Below are positions 43,950 to 54,475 of a DNA stretch of 64,000 bases, piece by piece. The stretch comes from an uncultured Roseobacter sp. (lineage in GTDB: Bacteria > Pseudomonadota > Alphaproteobacteria > Rhodobacterales > Rhodobacteraceae), in the NCBI GenBank assembly GCA_947488305.1, contig CANKZM010000008.1:1-64000 (forward strand), given 5' to 3'. A program made the translations under genes and the position numbers. The notes beneath the pieces were generated by a model. That model did not search any database. It had not been told where the DNA came from and saw only the letters and a program-made list of their open reading frames with translations. Each line of letters opens with the position of its first letter. Within the stretch, counting starts at the first letter, position 1.

Positions 43950-44788
43950 AGATCGACGCGCACCACCATTTCTGGCATCCGCTTCGGCGCGACTATCACT
44001 GGATGCCAGAAGACAACGAAACGCTCAATCGACCCTACGGCCCGTCGGATCTTGCGCCTACTCTGCACCAACTGGAAATTGACGGAACGGTACTTGTCCA
44101 GGCGGCAGCAACCGTCAACGAAACCGAATACCTGCTGGGACTTGCGGACGTGACACCCTTTGTGAAAGGCGTCGTCGGATGGGTCGATTTTGAGGAAAAG
44201 ACCGACCTTGTTCATCTGGATAGGTTTGCCTCCCACCCAAAGTTCTTAGGGGTCAGGCCGATGATCCAGGACATCGCGGATGTGAACTGGATGCTGCGCG
44301 ATGATATCCAATCGGCATTTGAAGCGATCATCGAGCATGATCTCACTTTTGACGCGCTCGGCTTTCCTGTCCACCTGCCAAATTTCGCGACACTTGCAGC
44401 GCGTTTCCCAGAAATGCGTGTTGTCTACGATCACTGCATGAAACCGCAGATACGGGATCAACGGGCAGGCAAGGACGCGTATTTGGAATGGGCAGAGGGC
44501 ATCTCAAAACTTGCTGCGGAAACGTCAGGATGCTGCAAACTCTCAGGTTTGGTGACTGAGGCCGATGGCGGATGGTCGATAGACGATCTGCGCCCTTTCA
44601 CCGACCATGTGCTTTCTGCTTTTGGATCCGAGCGGGTCATGTGGGGGTCGGATTGGCCGGTGTGCCGATTACAATCCGAGTATGACGATTGGCACAAAAC
44701 GGCAATGGAACTGACGGCGCAGCTCGGCGCGGGGGAGCAGGCCATGGTTTTCGGGGGAACTGCCGCGAATTTCTATCAGCTGTCTTGA
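43946..44788 (+). CDS. Amidohydrolase family 2, L-fuconolactonase-like
   Basis: 280 residues. The metal-binding HxH is in IDAHHHFWHP, further ligands are His in VYDHCMKPQ and Asp in WGSDWPV. This is the class of sugar lactonases (L-fuconolactonase, L-rhamnono-lactonase). It starts with GTG overlapping the aldose dehydrogenase stop, so the two make an oxidation and lactone-opening pair. No dehydratase for the resulting sugar acid is in the window. The 3' end overlaps the convergent PfkB gene by 13 bases. Confidence 0.85.
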   Translation: MKIDAHHHFWHPLRRDYHWMPEDNETLNRPYGPSDLAPTLHQLEIDGTVLVQAAATVNETEYLLGLADVTPFVKGVVGWVDFEEKTDLVHLDRFASHPKFLGVRPMIQDIADVNWMLRDDIQSAFEAIIEHDLTFDALGFPVHLPNFATLAARFPEMRVVYDHCMKPQIRDQRAGKDAYLEWAEGISKLAAETSGCCKLSGLVTEADGGWSIDDLRPFTDHVLSAFGSERVMWGSDWPVCRLQSEYDDWHKTAMELTAQLGAGEQAMVFGGTAANFYQLS

Positions 44789-45618
44789 CGACGCATAAAA
44801 GTCTCTACTGCCGATGCATCCAACTGCGGGCGGTCTTCCAGACTGGATGAGATGTGCAAAGCAGCACCGGCTTGCGCAAAACCAATCGCATCCGAAATTG
44901 CGACTCCATCCGCAACCTGTGCTGCCAGTGCGCCAACAAAAACATCGCCCGCGCCATGCGTCGAGACCACATTAACCCTATGACCAGCGTATTTTTTGCC
45001 ACGGAATAGGACCCCCTGCGCCCCGAGTGTGGTGAGGGTTTCATCGGGTGAAAGCATTTCCGCGTAGTATGCAGCCTCGACCCGGTTGACGATCAGAAGG
45101 TCAACAAGGCCCCTGAGTGCGTTTGGCAGCTCGCGCGCCGGGGCAGCGTTAAGCCAGATTTTGGCGCCGACGTCCTTCGCCTTCTGCGCAATAGCCAGGT
45201 TGACCGCTTCAGGGATCTCATTTTGCAAAAGGACAAGCTTTGTCGTGTTCGGCACTTTAATTTGGTCTGCATCAATGTTGAGGTTGGCCGCCGATACGAT
45301 GACCGCACCATAGTCCCCATCCGCGTTTACAATCGCGGTGCTCATGCCACTGGGGCCATTATCCCATTGCAACTGGTCTGTGTTGACGTGGTTTGTCGTG
45401 AGGGTCTTACGGATCAGATCCCCAAAACGATCCTCACCAGCACGTCCGGCAAATTGAACCTTCGCGCCCATCCGCGCAGCAGCGACTGCTTGGTTGCCTC
45501 CTTTGCCACCAAACACATAGTCAACACCGGTCCCGGTCACCGTTTCGTCCAAAGCGGGAAGGTGCGGCGCTGTCACCACAACATCAAGGTGCAGTGATCC
45601 AACGACGAGAATGCTCAC
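44776..45618 (-). CDS. PfkB-family carbohydrate kinase (ribokinase-like)
   Basis: 280 residues. It opens with ILVVGSLHLDVVVTAPHLPAL, has the substrate motif VFGGKGGNQAVAAARMGA and the catalytic THGAGDVFVGALAAQ, like ribokinase. It is shorter than RbsK (304 to 309). It is last in the long minus-strand run that starts near 54294 and overlaps the TIM-barrel isomerase gene by four bases, so its substrate may be that isomerase's product. Which sugar it uses is unclear; it is a second ribokinase-like gene in this window. Confidence 0.83.
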   Translation of the reverse strand: MSILVVGSLHLDVVVTAPHLPALDETVTGTGVDYVFGGKGGNQAVAAARMGAKVQFAGRAGEDRFGDLIRKTLTTNHVNTDQLQWDNGPSGMSTAIVNADGDYGAVIVSAANLNIDADQIKVPNTTKLVLLQNEIPEAVNLAIAQKAKDVGAKIWLNAAPARELPNALRGLVDLLIVNRVEAAYYAEMLSPDETLTTLGAQGVLFRGKKYAGHRVNVVSTHGAGDVFVGALAAQVADGVAISDAIGFAQAGAALHISSSLEDRPQLDASAVETFMRRQDS

Positions 45619-46601
45619 GCCAATAACGCAGCCTGCACGAGCCGCATCGACATGGGTGCGTCCTGCCGAGCAATAGCGTTTTGCAGTTCCTCATTTGCAG
45701 TCAGTTCAGAGGCAATGGCACGCAACCGCTCCACAACCTCGATGTTCGTGCGGGCCTCCTCCACCGGGTCCAGCCCGGAGTGGTCCGGGAATGTGTCGAA
45801 GTAGATCGCTCCGTCATACCCGCAGCGTTCAAGCTCCACCAAAAGCTCAACCGTCTGGATGGGGTGTACCGCGCCAACCATCAGACCGTTGTCCCACTTG
45901 CCGTAGCCATCGTTCAGATGGACCCCCAGAATGCGAGAATGGCGGGCGACCAGTGCGGCGGCGAAAGCTGGCATTTCGTCGGCGTAAAGAACATGTGCAA
46001 AATCCAGGGTGACACCGGTATTTTTCCTGCCGATTTCCTTGATCGCCAGCAGAGTGGTTGCTGCATCTGGCATCAAGGCAAAAGCGCGGGGCTCATTCGG
46101 CTTGTATTCCAGCGCAATATTTATGGAAGGGTTGTGATCTGCCACCTCGGCCATTGCCTCGACAGTCGCCGCCCAGGCGCGGGCGTAATCGAGTTGGAAG
46201 GAATAATCGAAACCATCCTGACCCATCCACAGCGTCATCAACGTGCCACCCATTTCGGCCAGAACATCCAGTCCGCGTTTTGTCTCGTCGATGGCAGCGC
46301 GCCGTACAGTAGCATCCGGGTGCGTGAACGCACCCAGTTTGTAGCCCGGATCGGTATAATACCGCATCGCCATCCCGTTCAGGGTCATGCTGTTGTCTTG
46401 CAAGGCAGCAATCAGATCTGAGGGACTGTCATCGACAAAATGGTCGGGGTAATTCAAGTCAGCGGCATTCAGCCCGGCCGTCGCCGCCCGGGCAAGCAAA
46501 TCCGACGTGGTGACAGTGTTCTTGCCCGGCCAATAGGCGGATGCCCCAATTTTGAATGCATTCAGACGCGCGGCGAAACGGGGCGAGGAATTTGTATTCA
46601 T
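45615..46601 (-). CDS. Sugar phosphate isomerase/epimerase (AP endonuclease 2 family TIM barrel)
   Basis: 328 residues. The barrel is marked by FKIGASAYWPGKN at the start, ALEYKPNEPRAF with the metal Glu, GVTLDFAHVLYADE with an Asp and His, GVHLNDGYGKWD and a final IYFDTFPDHSG strand. The motif order matches L-rhamnose- or hydroxypyruvate-isomerase-like enzymes. I chose ATG 46601; an upstream in-frame start at 46658 adds an unlike sequence. It sits 63 bases after xylA and overlaps the PfkB gene. It probably isomerises an aldose to a ketose, then phosphorylated by that kinase. Confidence 0.8.
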   Translation of the reverse strand: MNTNSSPRFAARLNAFKIGASAYWPGKNTVTTSDLLARAATAGLNAADLNYPDHFVDDSPSDLIAALQDNSMTLNGMAMRYYTDPGYKLGAFTHPDATVRRAAIDETKRGLDVLAEMGGTLMTLWMGQDGFDYSFQLDYARAWAATVEAMAEVADHNPSINIALEYKPNEPRAFALMPDAATTLLAIKEIGRKNTGVTLDFAHVLYADEMPAFAAALVARHSRILGVHLNDGYGKWDNGLMVGAVHPIQTVELLVELERCGYDGAIYFDTFPDHSGLDPVEEARTNIEVVERLRAIASELTANEELQNAIARQDAPMSMRLVQAALLA

Positions 46602-46664
46602 ATGCGGGACCTTAGCGCCCAACACGGTATGAAGGCAATCCAACAGACCCGATCGCAACTGCCA

Positions 46665-47963
46665 TCATAAGAAGCGGTTTACCCAATTCTCCAAGCGTTC
46701 CTGCCGGCCCGACGCGGGCATCGGCGAAAGTTTTTCCGACATGACAAGGTTGAAACAACCCTCCAGCCCGCCTTTCAGCATTTCCTGCGATGAGGGCTCC
46801 TGCCACCCGGCGTAACGATCTGCGCGCGCTTGCTCCAGCCCTCCGTCTTCCAGCATGGCCGCCGCGGCCTTCAGCCCCCGCGCACAAACATCCATCGCGC
46901 CCACATGGGCCGTCACGAGGTCGATAGGATCCAGAGACTGCCTCCGCAGTTTTGCGTCGAAATTAGTACCCCCGGTTGTGAACCCTCCGGCACGCAGAAC
47001 TTCGTAATAGGCCAAAGCTACCTCGGGTACGTTGTTGGGGAACTGGTCCGTATCCCACCCGGATTGATAGTCATTCCGGTTCATGTCGATGGAACCCAAA
47101 ATACCCAGACTCCGTGCGAGCGCCAGTTCATGCTCAAAAGAGTGGCCTGCAAGGATAGCGTGCCCCTGTTCGATGTTGACCTTGACCTCTTGTTCAAGCC
47201 CGAAATCCTTGAGGAACCCGTAAACCGTCGCGACATCGTAGTCATATTGATGCTTTGAAGGCTCCTGCGGTTTGGGTTCGACCAGAATAGCGCCCTCAAA
47301 CCCGATCTTGTGCTTGTACTCCACCACCATCTGCAGGAAGCGTCCCGCCTGGTCGCGCTCCTGTTTCAAATCGGTATTCAGGAGCGTTTCATAGCCTTCA
47401 CGACCGCCCCAGAGCACGTAGTTTCCGCCGCCTAGTTTATGCGTCGCATCCATGCAGGTTTTCACGGTCGCCGCGGCATAGGCAAAAACATCAGGATCGG
47501 GATTGGTGGCGGCACCCGCCATGTAACGACGGTGGGTGAACATGTTGGCTGTGCCCCACAGCAACCGAGGGCCACCCTGCGCCATTTTCTCGCCGATATA
47601 GTCAACGATCTCTTCAAAATTGCGGGTGGTTTCTGCGAAATCCGCCCCCTCGGGCCGGATATCCGCGTCATGGAAACAGAAATAGGGCTGGCCAAGAATC
47701 GCAAAAAGCTCAAAGGCTACATCCGCTTTCATCCGGGCGAGGTCCATTGTCTCACCAAACCAGGGGCGCTCAAAGGTCTGACCACCGAAAGGGTCGCCAC
47801 CGGGCCAGGCAAAACTGTGCCACCACGCGACCGCAAAGCGCAGATGGTCTTCGAGCCGTTTGCCCATAACGATCTCATCCGGATCATAATGTCGAAAGGA
47901 CAGGTCTCCTCCTGTCTCACCTTCAAAACGGATTTCGGGAATACCTTGGAAAAAGTCAGTCAT
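46665..47963 (-). CDS. xylA: Xylose isomerase
   Basis: 432 residues, class II length. Catalytic His and Asp are in [12 protein letters not shown], the metal sites in [29 protein letters not shown] and [20 protein letters not shown], and the substrate pocket has [10 protein letters not shown]. It converts D-xylose to D-xylulose. It overlaps xylB by four bases, the normal partner, in an operon under the LacI regulator at 51610. No xylose-specific binding protein is encoded beside it. Confidence 0.95.
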   Translation of the reverse strand: MTDFFQGIPEIRFEGETGGDLSFRHYDPDEIVMGKRLEDHLRFAVAWWHSFAWPGGDPFGGQTFERPWFGETMDLARMKADVAFELFAILGQPYFCFHDADIRPEGADFAETTRNFEEIVDYIGEKMAQGGPRLLWGTANMFTHRRYMAGAATNPDPDVFAYAAATVKTCMDATHKLGGGNYVLWGGREGYETLLNTDLKQERDQAGRFLQMVVEYKHKIGFEGAILVEPKPQEPSKHQYDYDVATVYGFLKDFGLEQEVKVNIEQGHAILAGHSFEHELALARSLGILGSIDMNRNDYQSGWDTDQFPNNVPEVALAYYEVLRAGGFTTGGTNFDAKLRRQSLDPIDLVTAHVGAMDVCARGLKAAAAMLEDGGLEQARADRYAGWQEPSSQEMLKGGLEGCFNLVMSEKLSPMPASGRQERLENWVNRFL

Positions 47964-49399
47964 GATAGATCCTTCAAAGCACGGTAGAGCGCGCTGTAAC
48001 GTTGGTAATTTTCTTCGAACGCGGGTCGCAGCGAATGCTCCGGCTCGACGTGATGATCAATGGCCGGCGCACTCAGAACCTCTGCTTGCGGTCCCTCTGA
48101 GGCCAACATGCCCAATCGTGCTGCGCCGAAAGCTGCACCAAAATCACCATCTTTTGGCACCGCTATCGGCATGTCCAATGTCGTGGCGATGACTTGCAGC
48201 CAATACCCTGACCGTGACCCGCCCCCTGCCGCAATCAGGTTGGTCGGCGCGTTGCCGGTCTTGCGCATGGCTTCGAGAGAGTCGCGGAAGGCAAATCCGA
48301 CGCCTTCCAACACGGCTCGGGTCACTGCATTCTGGTCCGTGACATGTTCCAAACCGACCAGCGCGCCCCGTACCTGTGCATCATTGTGCGGCGTACGCTC
48401 TCCCCCAAGATAGGGAAGAAACATCGCCCGTCCGGGGGCACGCAACGCGCCCAGCGCACCGGTTAGCTCAGCGGGTGGTTGCCCAAGCACATTCCCGAGC
48501 CAAGACAGGGAATCCGATGCAGCAAGGATAACTCCCATCTGATGCCATTGGCCCGGCAAGGCATGGCAAAAGGTATGCAACGCTGTTTCTGGGTTAGGCG
48601 CGTACCCCTCTGAGGCGGAGAAGAGCACGCCCGACGTGCCGAGTGACACAAAGGCGTCACCGGGTCTGGCCACGCCCAAACCGACTGCCGACGCGGCATT
48701 GTCGCCCGCACCGCCCGCGACAATCGTTCCAACCGGCAATCCAAATTCGGACGATAGTTCGCTGCGTAACACTCCTGACGGATCACTTCCTTCCACAAGG
48801 GACGGCATATGTTCAAGCCCAAGCGATGTGGCCGCCAACAGGGCGTCGCACCAATCCCGTTTTCCCGGATCAAGCCACGACGTCCCAGATGCGTCTGACA
48901 TTTCCGAGACATACTCGCCCGTCAGCCAAAGCCGCAAGTAGTCCTTAGGTAACAGGACCTTGGAAATGCGCGAGAAGACATCTGGTTCATTGTTTTTCAC
49001 CCACAGGAGTTTGGGCGCCGTGAACCCGGGAAAGACGATATTCCCGGTCTGCGCGCGGAATTGTGGGTCCGCATCCAGTTGCGACGCCTCAACGTGACTG
49101 CGGGTGTCATTCCACAAGATCGCCGGACGCAGCACAGCGTCTGATTTGTCCAGCAACACCGCGCCATGCATTTGCCCGGACAACCCGATGGACCTGACCG
49201 CCGAGAGGTCGTGCCTGTCGGCGAGACCACGCAACGCAGCTTTCGTTGCGATGATCCAGTCAGCGGGGTCTTGTTCGGACCATCCCTCCGCCGGGCGTGA
49301 CACCTCAAGGGGCGCTTGCGTACTGCCGATGACGGACTGGTAGTCATCAATTAGAAGCGCCTTCACACCGGAAGTGCCAAGATCGAGGCCGATGTACAT
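47960..49399 (-). CDS. xylB: Xylulokinase
   Basis: 479 residues of the FGGY family. The N-terminal [28 protein letters not shown] near residue 90, [10 protein letters not shown] and the ATP-site [19 protein letters not shown] are standard for XylB. It phosphorylates D-xylulose for entry to the pentose phosphate route. It is flanked by xylA and by a Gfo/Idh gene with no gap (49399/49400). Confidence 0.93.
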   Translation of the reverse strand: MYIGLDLGTSGVKALLIDDYQSVIGSTQAPLEVSRPAEGWSEQDPADWIIATKAALRGLADRHDLSAVRSIGLSGQMHGAVLLDKSDAVLRPAILWNDTRSHVEASQLDADPQFRAQTGNIVFPGFTAPKLLWVKNNEPDVFSRISKVLLPKDYLRLWLTGEYVSEMSDASGTSWLDPGKRDWCDALLAATSLGLEHMPSLVEGSDPSGVLRSELSSEFGLPVGTIVAGGAGDNAASAVGLGVARPGDAFVSLGTSGVLFSASEGYAPNPETALHTFCHALPGQWHQMGVILAASDSLSWLGNVLGQPPAELTGALGALRAPGRAMFLPYLGGERTPHNDAQVRGALVGLEHVTDQNAVTRAVLEGVGFAFRDSLEAMRKTGNAPTNLIAAGGGSRSGYWLQVIATTLDMPIAVPKDGDFGAAFGAARLGMLASEGPQAEVLSAPAIDHHVEPEHSLRPAFEENYQRYSALYRALKDLS

Positions 49400-50530
49400 T
49401 CAGCGTTCCAACTTGACCCAGGCCGCATTGCGGGCTGAAGACCGGACGCAAGCATCTACGAATTCGACGCCCCGCAATCCATCCATCACGGTTGGATACA
49501 GCACATCACTATCTGGCTCTCGCCCTTCTCTACGTGCCTCGATTGCGTCCGCAGCCTCGGCATAAATGTTCGCAAAACCCTCCAGATAGCCTTCCGGATG
49601 ACCGGGAGGCACGCGGCTCATGCGTGCTGCTGCGTCGCCCGCTCCGGCACCGTTGCGGGTGATCAACCGTTTTGGCTCGCCGAACGGCGTGTGCCACAAG
49701 TAGTTTGGATCTTCTTGCGCCCATTCAAGGCCGCCAGTTTCGCCATAGACGCGGATGCGCAGCGCGTTTTCATTCCCGGGCGCAACCTGGCTGCACCAGA
49801 GCATGCCCTTTGCGCCGCCTTCAAACCGCAACATCACGTGGCCGTTGTCATCCACCTGGCGCCCGGACACGAAGGCTTCCAGATCAGCAGCGAGGCTTTC
49901 GACCTCCAACCCAGTGACAAAGCGCGCAAGGTTGTGCGCGTGGGTGCCGATGTCCCCTGTTGACCCTCCGGCCCCGGACCGGGCCGGGTCGGTGCGCCAT
50001 TCCGCCTGTTTGAAGTCCTGCTCGACGGTCAACCAATCCTGCGGATATTCGACCTGTACCACACGCACTTTGCCAATCTCGCCTGCTGCTACCATGGCGC
50101 GGGCCTGCCGGACCATGGGGTAGCCTGTGTAATTGTGCGTCAGCACGAAAAGCGCATCAGAGCTTTCAGCCGCTTTCACCAATTTGCGGGCATCGGCCAA
50201 GGTGGACGTCAGCGGTTTGTCACAGATCACATGAATACCACGCTTCAGGAATTCGCGGGCCGCAGCATAGTGCACATGATTGGGTGTCACGATGGCAACG
50301 GCGTCGATTCCGTTCTTGAGGCGTGCTTCACGGATCGCCATTTGCTTGAAGTCATCATAGATGCGCGGCAGTCCCAAAGCCTCGCCTGAGGCGCGCGCTT
50401 TTTCCGGCGTAGAAGAAAGCGCCCCGGCAACAAGCTCGTATCTGTCGTCTATGCGCGAGGCGATACGGTGTACAGCCCCGATGAAGGCGTCATTGCCGCC
50501 GCCCACCATGCCAAGTCTTATCCGTGCCAT
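49400..50530 (-). CDS. Gfo/Idh/MocA family oxidoreductase
   Basis: 376 residues. The NAD motif is LGMVGGGNDAFIGAVHRIAS, with the Lys of the EKP-type motif in ICDKPLTSTLADARKLVKAA, and a His in THAHNLARFVTGLE as in inositol or sugar dehydrogenases of this family. It is between xylB and a TIM-barrel isomerase gene. This pairing (Gfo/Idh plus TIM barrel) is common where a sugar or inositol is oxidised at a secondary carbon and then isomerised. Substrate unknown. Confidence 0.85.
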   Translation of the reverse strand: MARIRLGMVGGGNDAFIGAVHRIASRIDDRYELVAGALSSTPEKARASGEALGLPRIYDDFKQMAIREARLKNGIDAVAIVTPNHVHYAAAREFLKRGIHVICDKPLTSTLADARKLVKAAESSDALFVLTHNYTGYPMVRQARAMVAAGEIGKVRVVQVEYPQDWLTVEQDFKQAEWRTDPARSGAGGSTGDIGTHAHNLARFVTGLEVESLAADLEAFVSGRQVDDNGHVMLRFEGGAKGMLWCSQVAPGNENALRIRVYGETGGLEWAQEDPNYLWHTPFGEPKRLITRNGAGAGDAAARMSRVPPGHPEGYLEGFANIYAEAADAIEARREGREPDSDVLYPTVMDGLRGVEFVDACVRSSARNAAWVKLER

Positions 50531-50531
50531 C

Positions 50532-51587
50532 TTATGTAATCCCCATCATCTTGCGATTAGCCGCCTCATCCGTACCGCCATCGGCAAAGTCGTCAAAGGC
50601 ACGTTCCGTCACGCGGATAATGTGATCAGAGACGAACTGCGCCCCTTCGCGCGCGCCATCTTCGGGATGCTTCAGACAGCACTCCCATTCGACAACCGCC
50701 CAGCCATCAAAGTCATTCGCCGCCATCTTTGAGAAAACAGCGGAAAAATCGACCTGCCCATCGCCGAGACTGCGGAACCGCCCAGCGCGATCAACCCATG
50801 GCTGATAACCGGAGTAGACACCCTGACGCCCGGTCGGATTGAACTCCGCGTCCTTGACGTGGAACATTTTGATACGGTCTTTGTAGATGTCGATGTTGTC
50901 GAGATAGTCGAGACACTGCAGCACATAATGTGATGGATCATAGAGCATGTTGCAGCGGCTATGGTTGTCCACACGCTCCAGGAACATCTCAAACGTTACC
51001 CCGTCATGCAGGTCTTCGCCTGGATGAATCTCGTAGCAGACATTGACGCCGTGATCTTCCGCATGATCGAGAATGGGCCGCCATCTCCTGGCCAATTCGT
51101 CAAAGGCCGTTTCGATCAGCCCGGCAGGCCGTTGTGGCCATGGGTAAACATAGGGCCACGCCAGTGCCCCGGAAAAGGTTGCGTGCTGCGCAATGCCAAG
51201 ATTTGCCGATGCCGTAATCGCCTTTTTGACCTGATCTACGGCCCATTCCTGCCGGGCGGCAGGGTTGCCATGCACACTGGGATCCGCAAAACCATCGAAA
51301 GCCGCATCATAGGCAGGGTGAACCGCGACCAGCTGCCCTTGCAGGTGGGTCGACAAATCGGTGATCTCGATGCCGTTTTCGGCAGCTTGCCCTTTGAGTT
51401 CGTCGCAATAGTCCTTGCTATCTGCCGCCTTCGCCAGATCGAACAAGCGGCCATCCCAGCTGGGAATTTGCACACCCTTGTAGCCGCAATCCGACGCCCA
51501 TTTTGTAATTGCGCTCCAAGAGTTAAATGGCGCTTCATCTCCTGCAAATTGCGCCAGAAACAACGCTGGTCCTTTGATCGTTTTCAT
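50532..51587 (-). CDS. Sugar phosphate isomerase/epimerase (TIM barrel)
   Basis: 351 residues. VQIPSWDGRLFDL forms an early strand; GALAWPYVYPWPQRPAG, CYEIHPGEDLHDG (metal Glu and His), NMLYDPSHYVLQ and FHVKDAEFNPTG (Asp/His) and AVVEWECCLKHP are family marks. Relatives work on inositol-derived or dehydrated sugars. Only one base separates it from the Gfo/Idh gene, so the pair acts together. It is preceded by the LacI regulator with a 22-base gap. Confidence 0.83.
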   Translation of the reverse strand: MKTIKGPALFLAQFAGDEAPFNSWSAITKWASDCGYKGVQIPSWDGRLFDLAKAADSKDYCDELKGQAAENGIEITDLSTHLQGQLVAVHPAYDAAFDGFADPSVHGNPAARQEWAVDQVKKAITASANLGIAQHATFSGALAWPYVYPWPQRPAGLIETAFDELARRWRPILDHAEDHGVNVCYEIHPGEDLHDGVTFEMFLERVDNHSRCNMLYDPSHYVLQCLDYLDNIDIYKDRIKMFHVKDAEFNPTGRQGVYSGYQPWVDRAGRFRSLGDGQVDFSAVFSKMAANDFDGWAVVEWECCLKHPEDGAREGAQFVSDHIIRVTERAFDDFADGGTDEAANRKMMGIT

Positions 51588-51609
51588 TCTCTTTCCTCCC
51601 TTTGCGCCA

Positions 51610-52665
51610 TCACAGAGACGGCATGTTTTCTTTCAGATAAATGTCGATGCGGATTTGTTCTTGGGTTTGATCAATCGGTGATTGATCTGAAGTCGCCTTG
51701 AGCAAGCGTACTGCGGAGCGGACCAAATGACCCGCATCTTGAGAGATGATTGCATCGAAGATGCCACTGGTCAGCGCCTCCCGTGAGCTGGGCGTTAACT
51801 CATGGGCAATCACAATCGGTTTCGGACAGGGCGTGCTGGTGGAGAGATGTTCAATCAAACCCAGATTTCCCGCCGCCGACGAATAGATGCCACGGATGTC
51901 CGGGTATTGTTCAAAAAGCTCCGGCAGCATTTTGCAGATCAGATCCGGGTCGTCCCGTCCCTCTGGCGACGCGACAACCTGAATATCGGGATGGCATTCC
52001 GTCATGAGCGCCTCAAACCCCTTGCGTCGCTCCAAATGGTCTCGCGCCAGCCGTGATCCCGTTATCACCAGTACGCGCCCACGCCGACCAATGAAGCCCG
52101 CCATGAGCTCTGCGGCCGTGCGACCTGCCGTGACGTTGTTGATTCCGACAAAGAAGTCACATGCGGAATCCGATAAATCCGCCACAAGCGCCACAACGGG
52201 AATTCCGCGCGCGCGTGTTCGATGAACAGCTTCCTTGACGGCGTCCGTATCCGGCCCGAAGACCGCTACGCCATCAACGAGACCAGCCTGGAGATCGTCG
52301 AGTGCTTTGACAATCGCAGCAGGATCAAAGGGCGGCACCAGATGTTGATCAAGCGTCACTCGGTCATGGAGCAACTTGATGCCCTGTTCCGCAACCTGAT
52401 GCTCCAAGGCTTTGACAAATTCGTTTGATGTTTTTGGCAGGATGAACAGTAAATTCAGGAACCTCCGGCGCGCCAAGCTTGCGGCCGCAGCGTCCCGCAC
52501 AAAACCCAACTCCGCCACCGCTTTGTTCACCCGCTCGATCGTCACGGAGCGGACGCCGGGTCTTGCGTTGAGAACCCGATCAACAGTCGCAAGTGACACA
52601 CCCGCAACACGGGCGATGTCATTGACGGTCGGTTTTGGATCAGGGGTAAGGCCGTGACGATACAA
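51610..52665 (-). CDS. LacI family transcriptional regulator
   Basis: 351 residues. The helix-turn-helix and hinge are at residues 12-60 (TVNDIARVAGVSLATVDRVL, then GFVRDAAAASLARR), followed by a sugar-binding domain with type I periplasmic fold like ribose or galactose receptors (FVGINNVTAGRTAAELMAGF). It sits inside the run of xyl and associated genes, 22 bases before the isomerase gene, and six bases after the DhaKL stop. It most likely represses this operon in response to its sugar. Confidence 0.87.
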   Translation of the reverse strand: MYRHGLTPDPKPTVNDIARVAGVSLATVDRVLNARPGVRSVTIERVNKAVAELGFVRDAAAASLARRRFLNLLFILPKTSNEFVKALEHQVAEQGIKLLHDRVTLDQHLVPPFDPAAIVKALDDLQAGLVDGVAVFGPDTDAVKEAVHRTRARGIPVVALVADLSDSACDFFVGINNVTAGRTAAELMAGFIGRRGRVLVITGSRLARDHLERRKGFEALMTECHPDIQVVASPEGRDDPDLICKMLPELFEQYPDIRGIYSSAAGNLGLIEHLSTSTPCPKPIVIAHELTPSSREALTSGIFDAIISQDAGHLVRSAVRLLKATSDQSPIDQTQEQIRIDIYLKENMPSL

Positions 52666-52671
52666 AGCGAC

Positions 52672-54294
52672 CTACTCCCCTGACTTGACTGCCAGTGCTT
52701 CGAAGACCAACGCGACCGCTTCTGCTCCGGGGTCATTGTTGTCCTTGAGGTTTTCTGATGGCACATAGGCCGCCCGCCCCGCCTTCGCACGAATGATATT
52801 CGCAGTGCCATCGGCGCCCTTACGCGCGGCAATCGCGGCGTCCCGAATGCCCCCTTCAAGTGCTTCAAGGGCCGGCGAAAGCGCGTCAATCATTGTACGA
52901 TCACCCACCTGGGCACCACCTACTTCACTGATACGTTTCAACCCTTCCACAAGCGCTTTGTGCACTGTCGCACCGCCAGCGCTGGCATCGCCCGCTGCGC
53001 CAAAGAAGATCGCAAGGATCACCCCGGATGAGCCACCCATCGTTTGGCTGAGCTCGTTCCCAAGAGCCCGGAACAATTGAGTTTGGTCAGCTAGTGGCAA
53101 CTTCGCCAAACTGGACTTGAGCGCTCTTGCGGCCGTCGCCAAGGTACTGCCTGTATCACCATCCCCCGATTTGGCATCAAGCGCATTCAGCTGCGCTTCG
53201 GCGTCGAGAAGCGCGTCCGTAACGATACTCAGAATTCTGTGGGTTGCGTCATCGTGTGAGGCGACCGGCACTACAGGTGAAATCCCCGATGGCAATGCCC
53301 CCATCAATGGATTGGCAAGGGGCTGCATCTGTGGCCAGGCCGGCATTGGCACTGGCTGCATCAGCGCGCCCAATTCCGTTTCGGTGACGTCCAGTATCGA
53401 AACCGAAAACCCATGCATGTCGAGCGATGTCATCATCGGCGCAGGTCCAATAATATGTGTGGCGAGCCCGACCTCTGCCAAGCCGTGACACAGTACCGAC
53501 ATCTCCAGCGGCGTTGTCGACCCAAGATTGTTGACCAAAGCAACGCAGGAGCCGCCTTTGGAATGCGGTCTTAACTTATCGAGCACAGTGTTCATTGCAG
53601 CGGAAGCGCCATCAAAGTCCACTTGCTCCACGCCCGGCTCACCATGAATACCAAGACCCAGTTCAGCTTTCCCAACCGGAATACGGTCTTCTTTCGGGGA
53701 ACCCGGCACGGTGCATGTGTCCAGACTTTTGCCGATCGATGCCACCCTGGAAATGACGCTGCGCGCAGCATTTGCAACCTCAGCCAGCGCTCCACCATTC
53801 TCAGCGATTGCGCCTGCGATTTTATGGACGAACAGCGTTCCTGCGACACCGCGCGGCTGGGGCAAATCCGGCAAGGCCACGTCATCATCCACCACGACCA
53901 TCTCGACTTTTTTGCCAAGTGCGCGCGCTCGCTCTGCGGCCAAGCCAAAGTTCAATCGGTCGCCTGTATAGTTCTTCACGATCAGCAGGCAGCCAGCGTC
54001 GCCTGTAACAGCAAGGATTCCCGCCAACACAGCATCAACTGAAGGTGATGCAAACACCTCACCGCACACAGCCGCAGTGAGCATACCGGGTCCGACAAAC
54101 CCTGCGTGAGCTGGTTCATGCCCCGATCCGCCTCCGGAAATCAGAGCAACCTTTTTTTGATCCCAATCTGTTCGGTAGACAACTTTGATATGCGGATATC
54201 CGTCCAAGCGTGCAAGCGCGCCTCCGGAACACGCCAGCAATCCATCGATTGCCTCTTGGACAAGATGCTCTTTTGCGTTCACGAATTGCGCCAT
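52672..54294 (-). CDS. DhaK-DhaL fused dihydroxyacetone kinase family protein
   Basis: 540 residues. The DhaK part (1-330) has the catalytic His H217 in GLGIHGEPG, to which the substrate binds covalently, and the ISGGGSGHEPAH loop. The DhaL part (from about 345) has the ATP-metal loop DAKSGDGDTGSTLATAARAL. Fused ATP-dependent kinases of this type phosphorylate dihydroxyacetone, erythrulose or apulose. With the neighbouring epimerase and SDR, a ketotetrose or branched ketopentose substrate is more likely than dihydroxyacetone. It leads an operon whose 278-base upstream gap contains a 12-base palindrome (54476-54487). Confidence 0.88.
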   Translation of the reverse strand: MAQFVNAKEHLVQEAIDGLLACSGGALARLDGYPHIKVVYRTDWDQKKVALISGGGSGHEPAHAGFVGPGMLTAAVCGEVFASPSVDAVLAGILAVTGDAGCLLIVKNYTGDRLNFGLAAERARALGKKVEMVVVDDDVALPDLPQPRGVAGTLFVHKIAGAIAENGGALAEVANAARSVISRVASIGKSLDTCTVPGSPKEDRIPVGKAELGLGIHGEPGVEQVDFDGASAAMNTVLDKLRPHSKGGSCVALVNNLGSTTPLEMSVLCHGLAEVGLATHIIGPAPMMTSLDMHGFSVSILDVTETELGALMQPVPMPAWPQMQPLANPLMGALPSGISPVVPVASHDDATHRILSIVTDALLDAEAQLNALDAKSGDGDTGSTLATAARALKSSLAKLPLADQTQLFRALGNELSQTMGGSSGVILAIFFGAAGDASAGGATVHKALVEGLKRISEVGGAQVGDRTMIDALSPALEALEGGIRDAAIAARKGADGTANIIRAKAGRAAYVPSENLKDNNDPGAEAVALVFEALAVKSGE

Positions 54295-54475
54295 GCGCTT
54301 ACCCCCTTTTAGACCCTCGCCAAAGATCTTTCACGACACTCAATGCGGAAGGCAGCTGATTTGCATTACACCAGCGCTCGGCACCTTATTGTGCGGCCCG
54401 TTTTGGCCGTGATTGACGCTATTTGAGGTACGCCCCTCATGTCAACTCAAATCTTGTGCTGAACCATGGCTTGCA

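Noticed and set aside
52672-54294. Ordinary glycerol/dihydroxyacetone catabolism
   Set aside because: No glycerol dehydrogenase, glycerol kinase or PTS DhaM gene is near; the neighbours are ketose-type enzymes.
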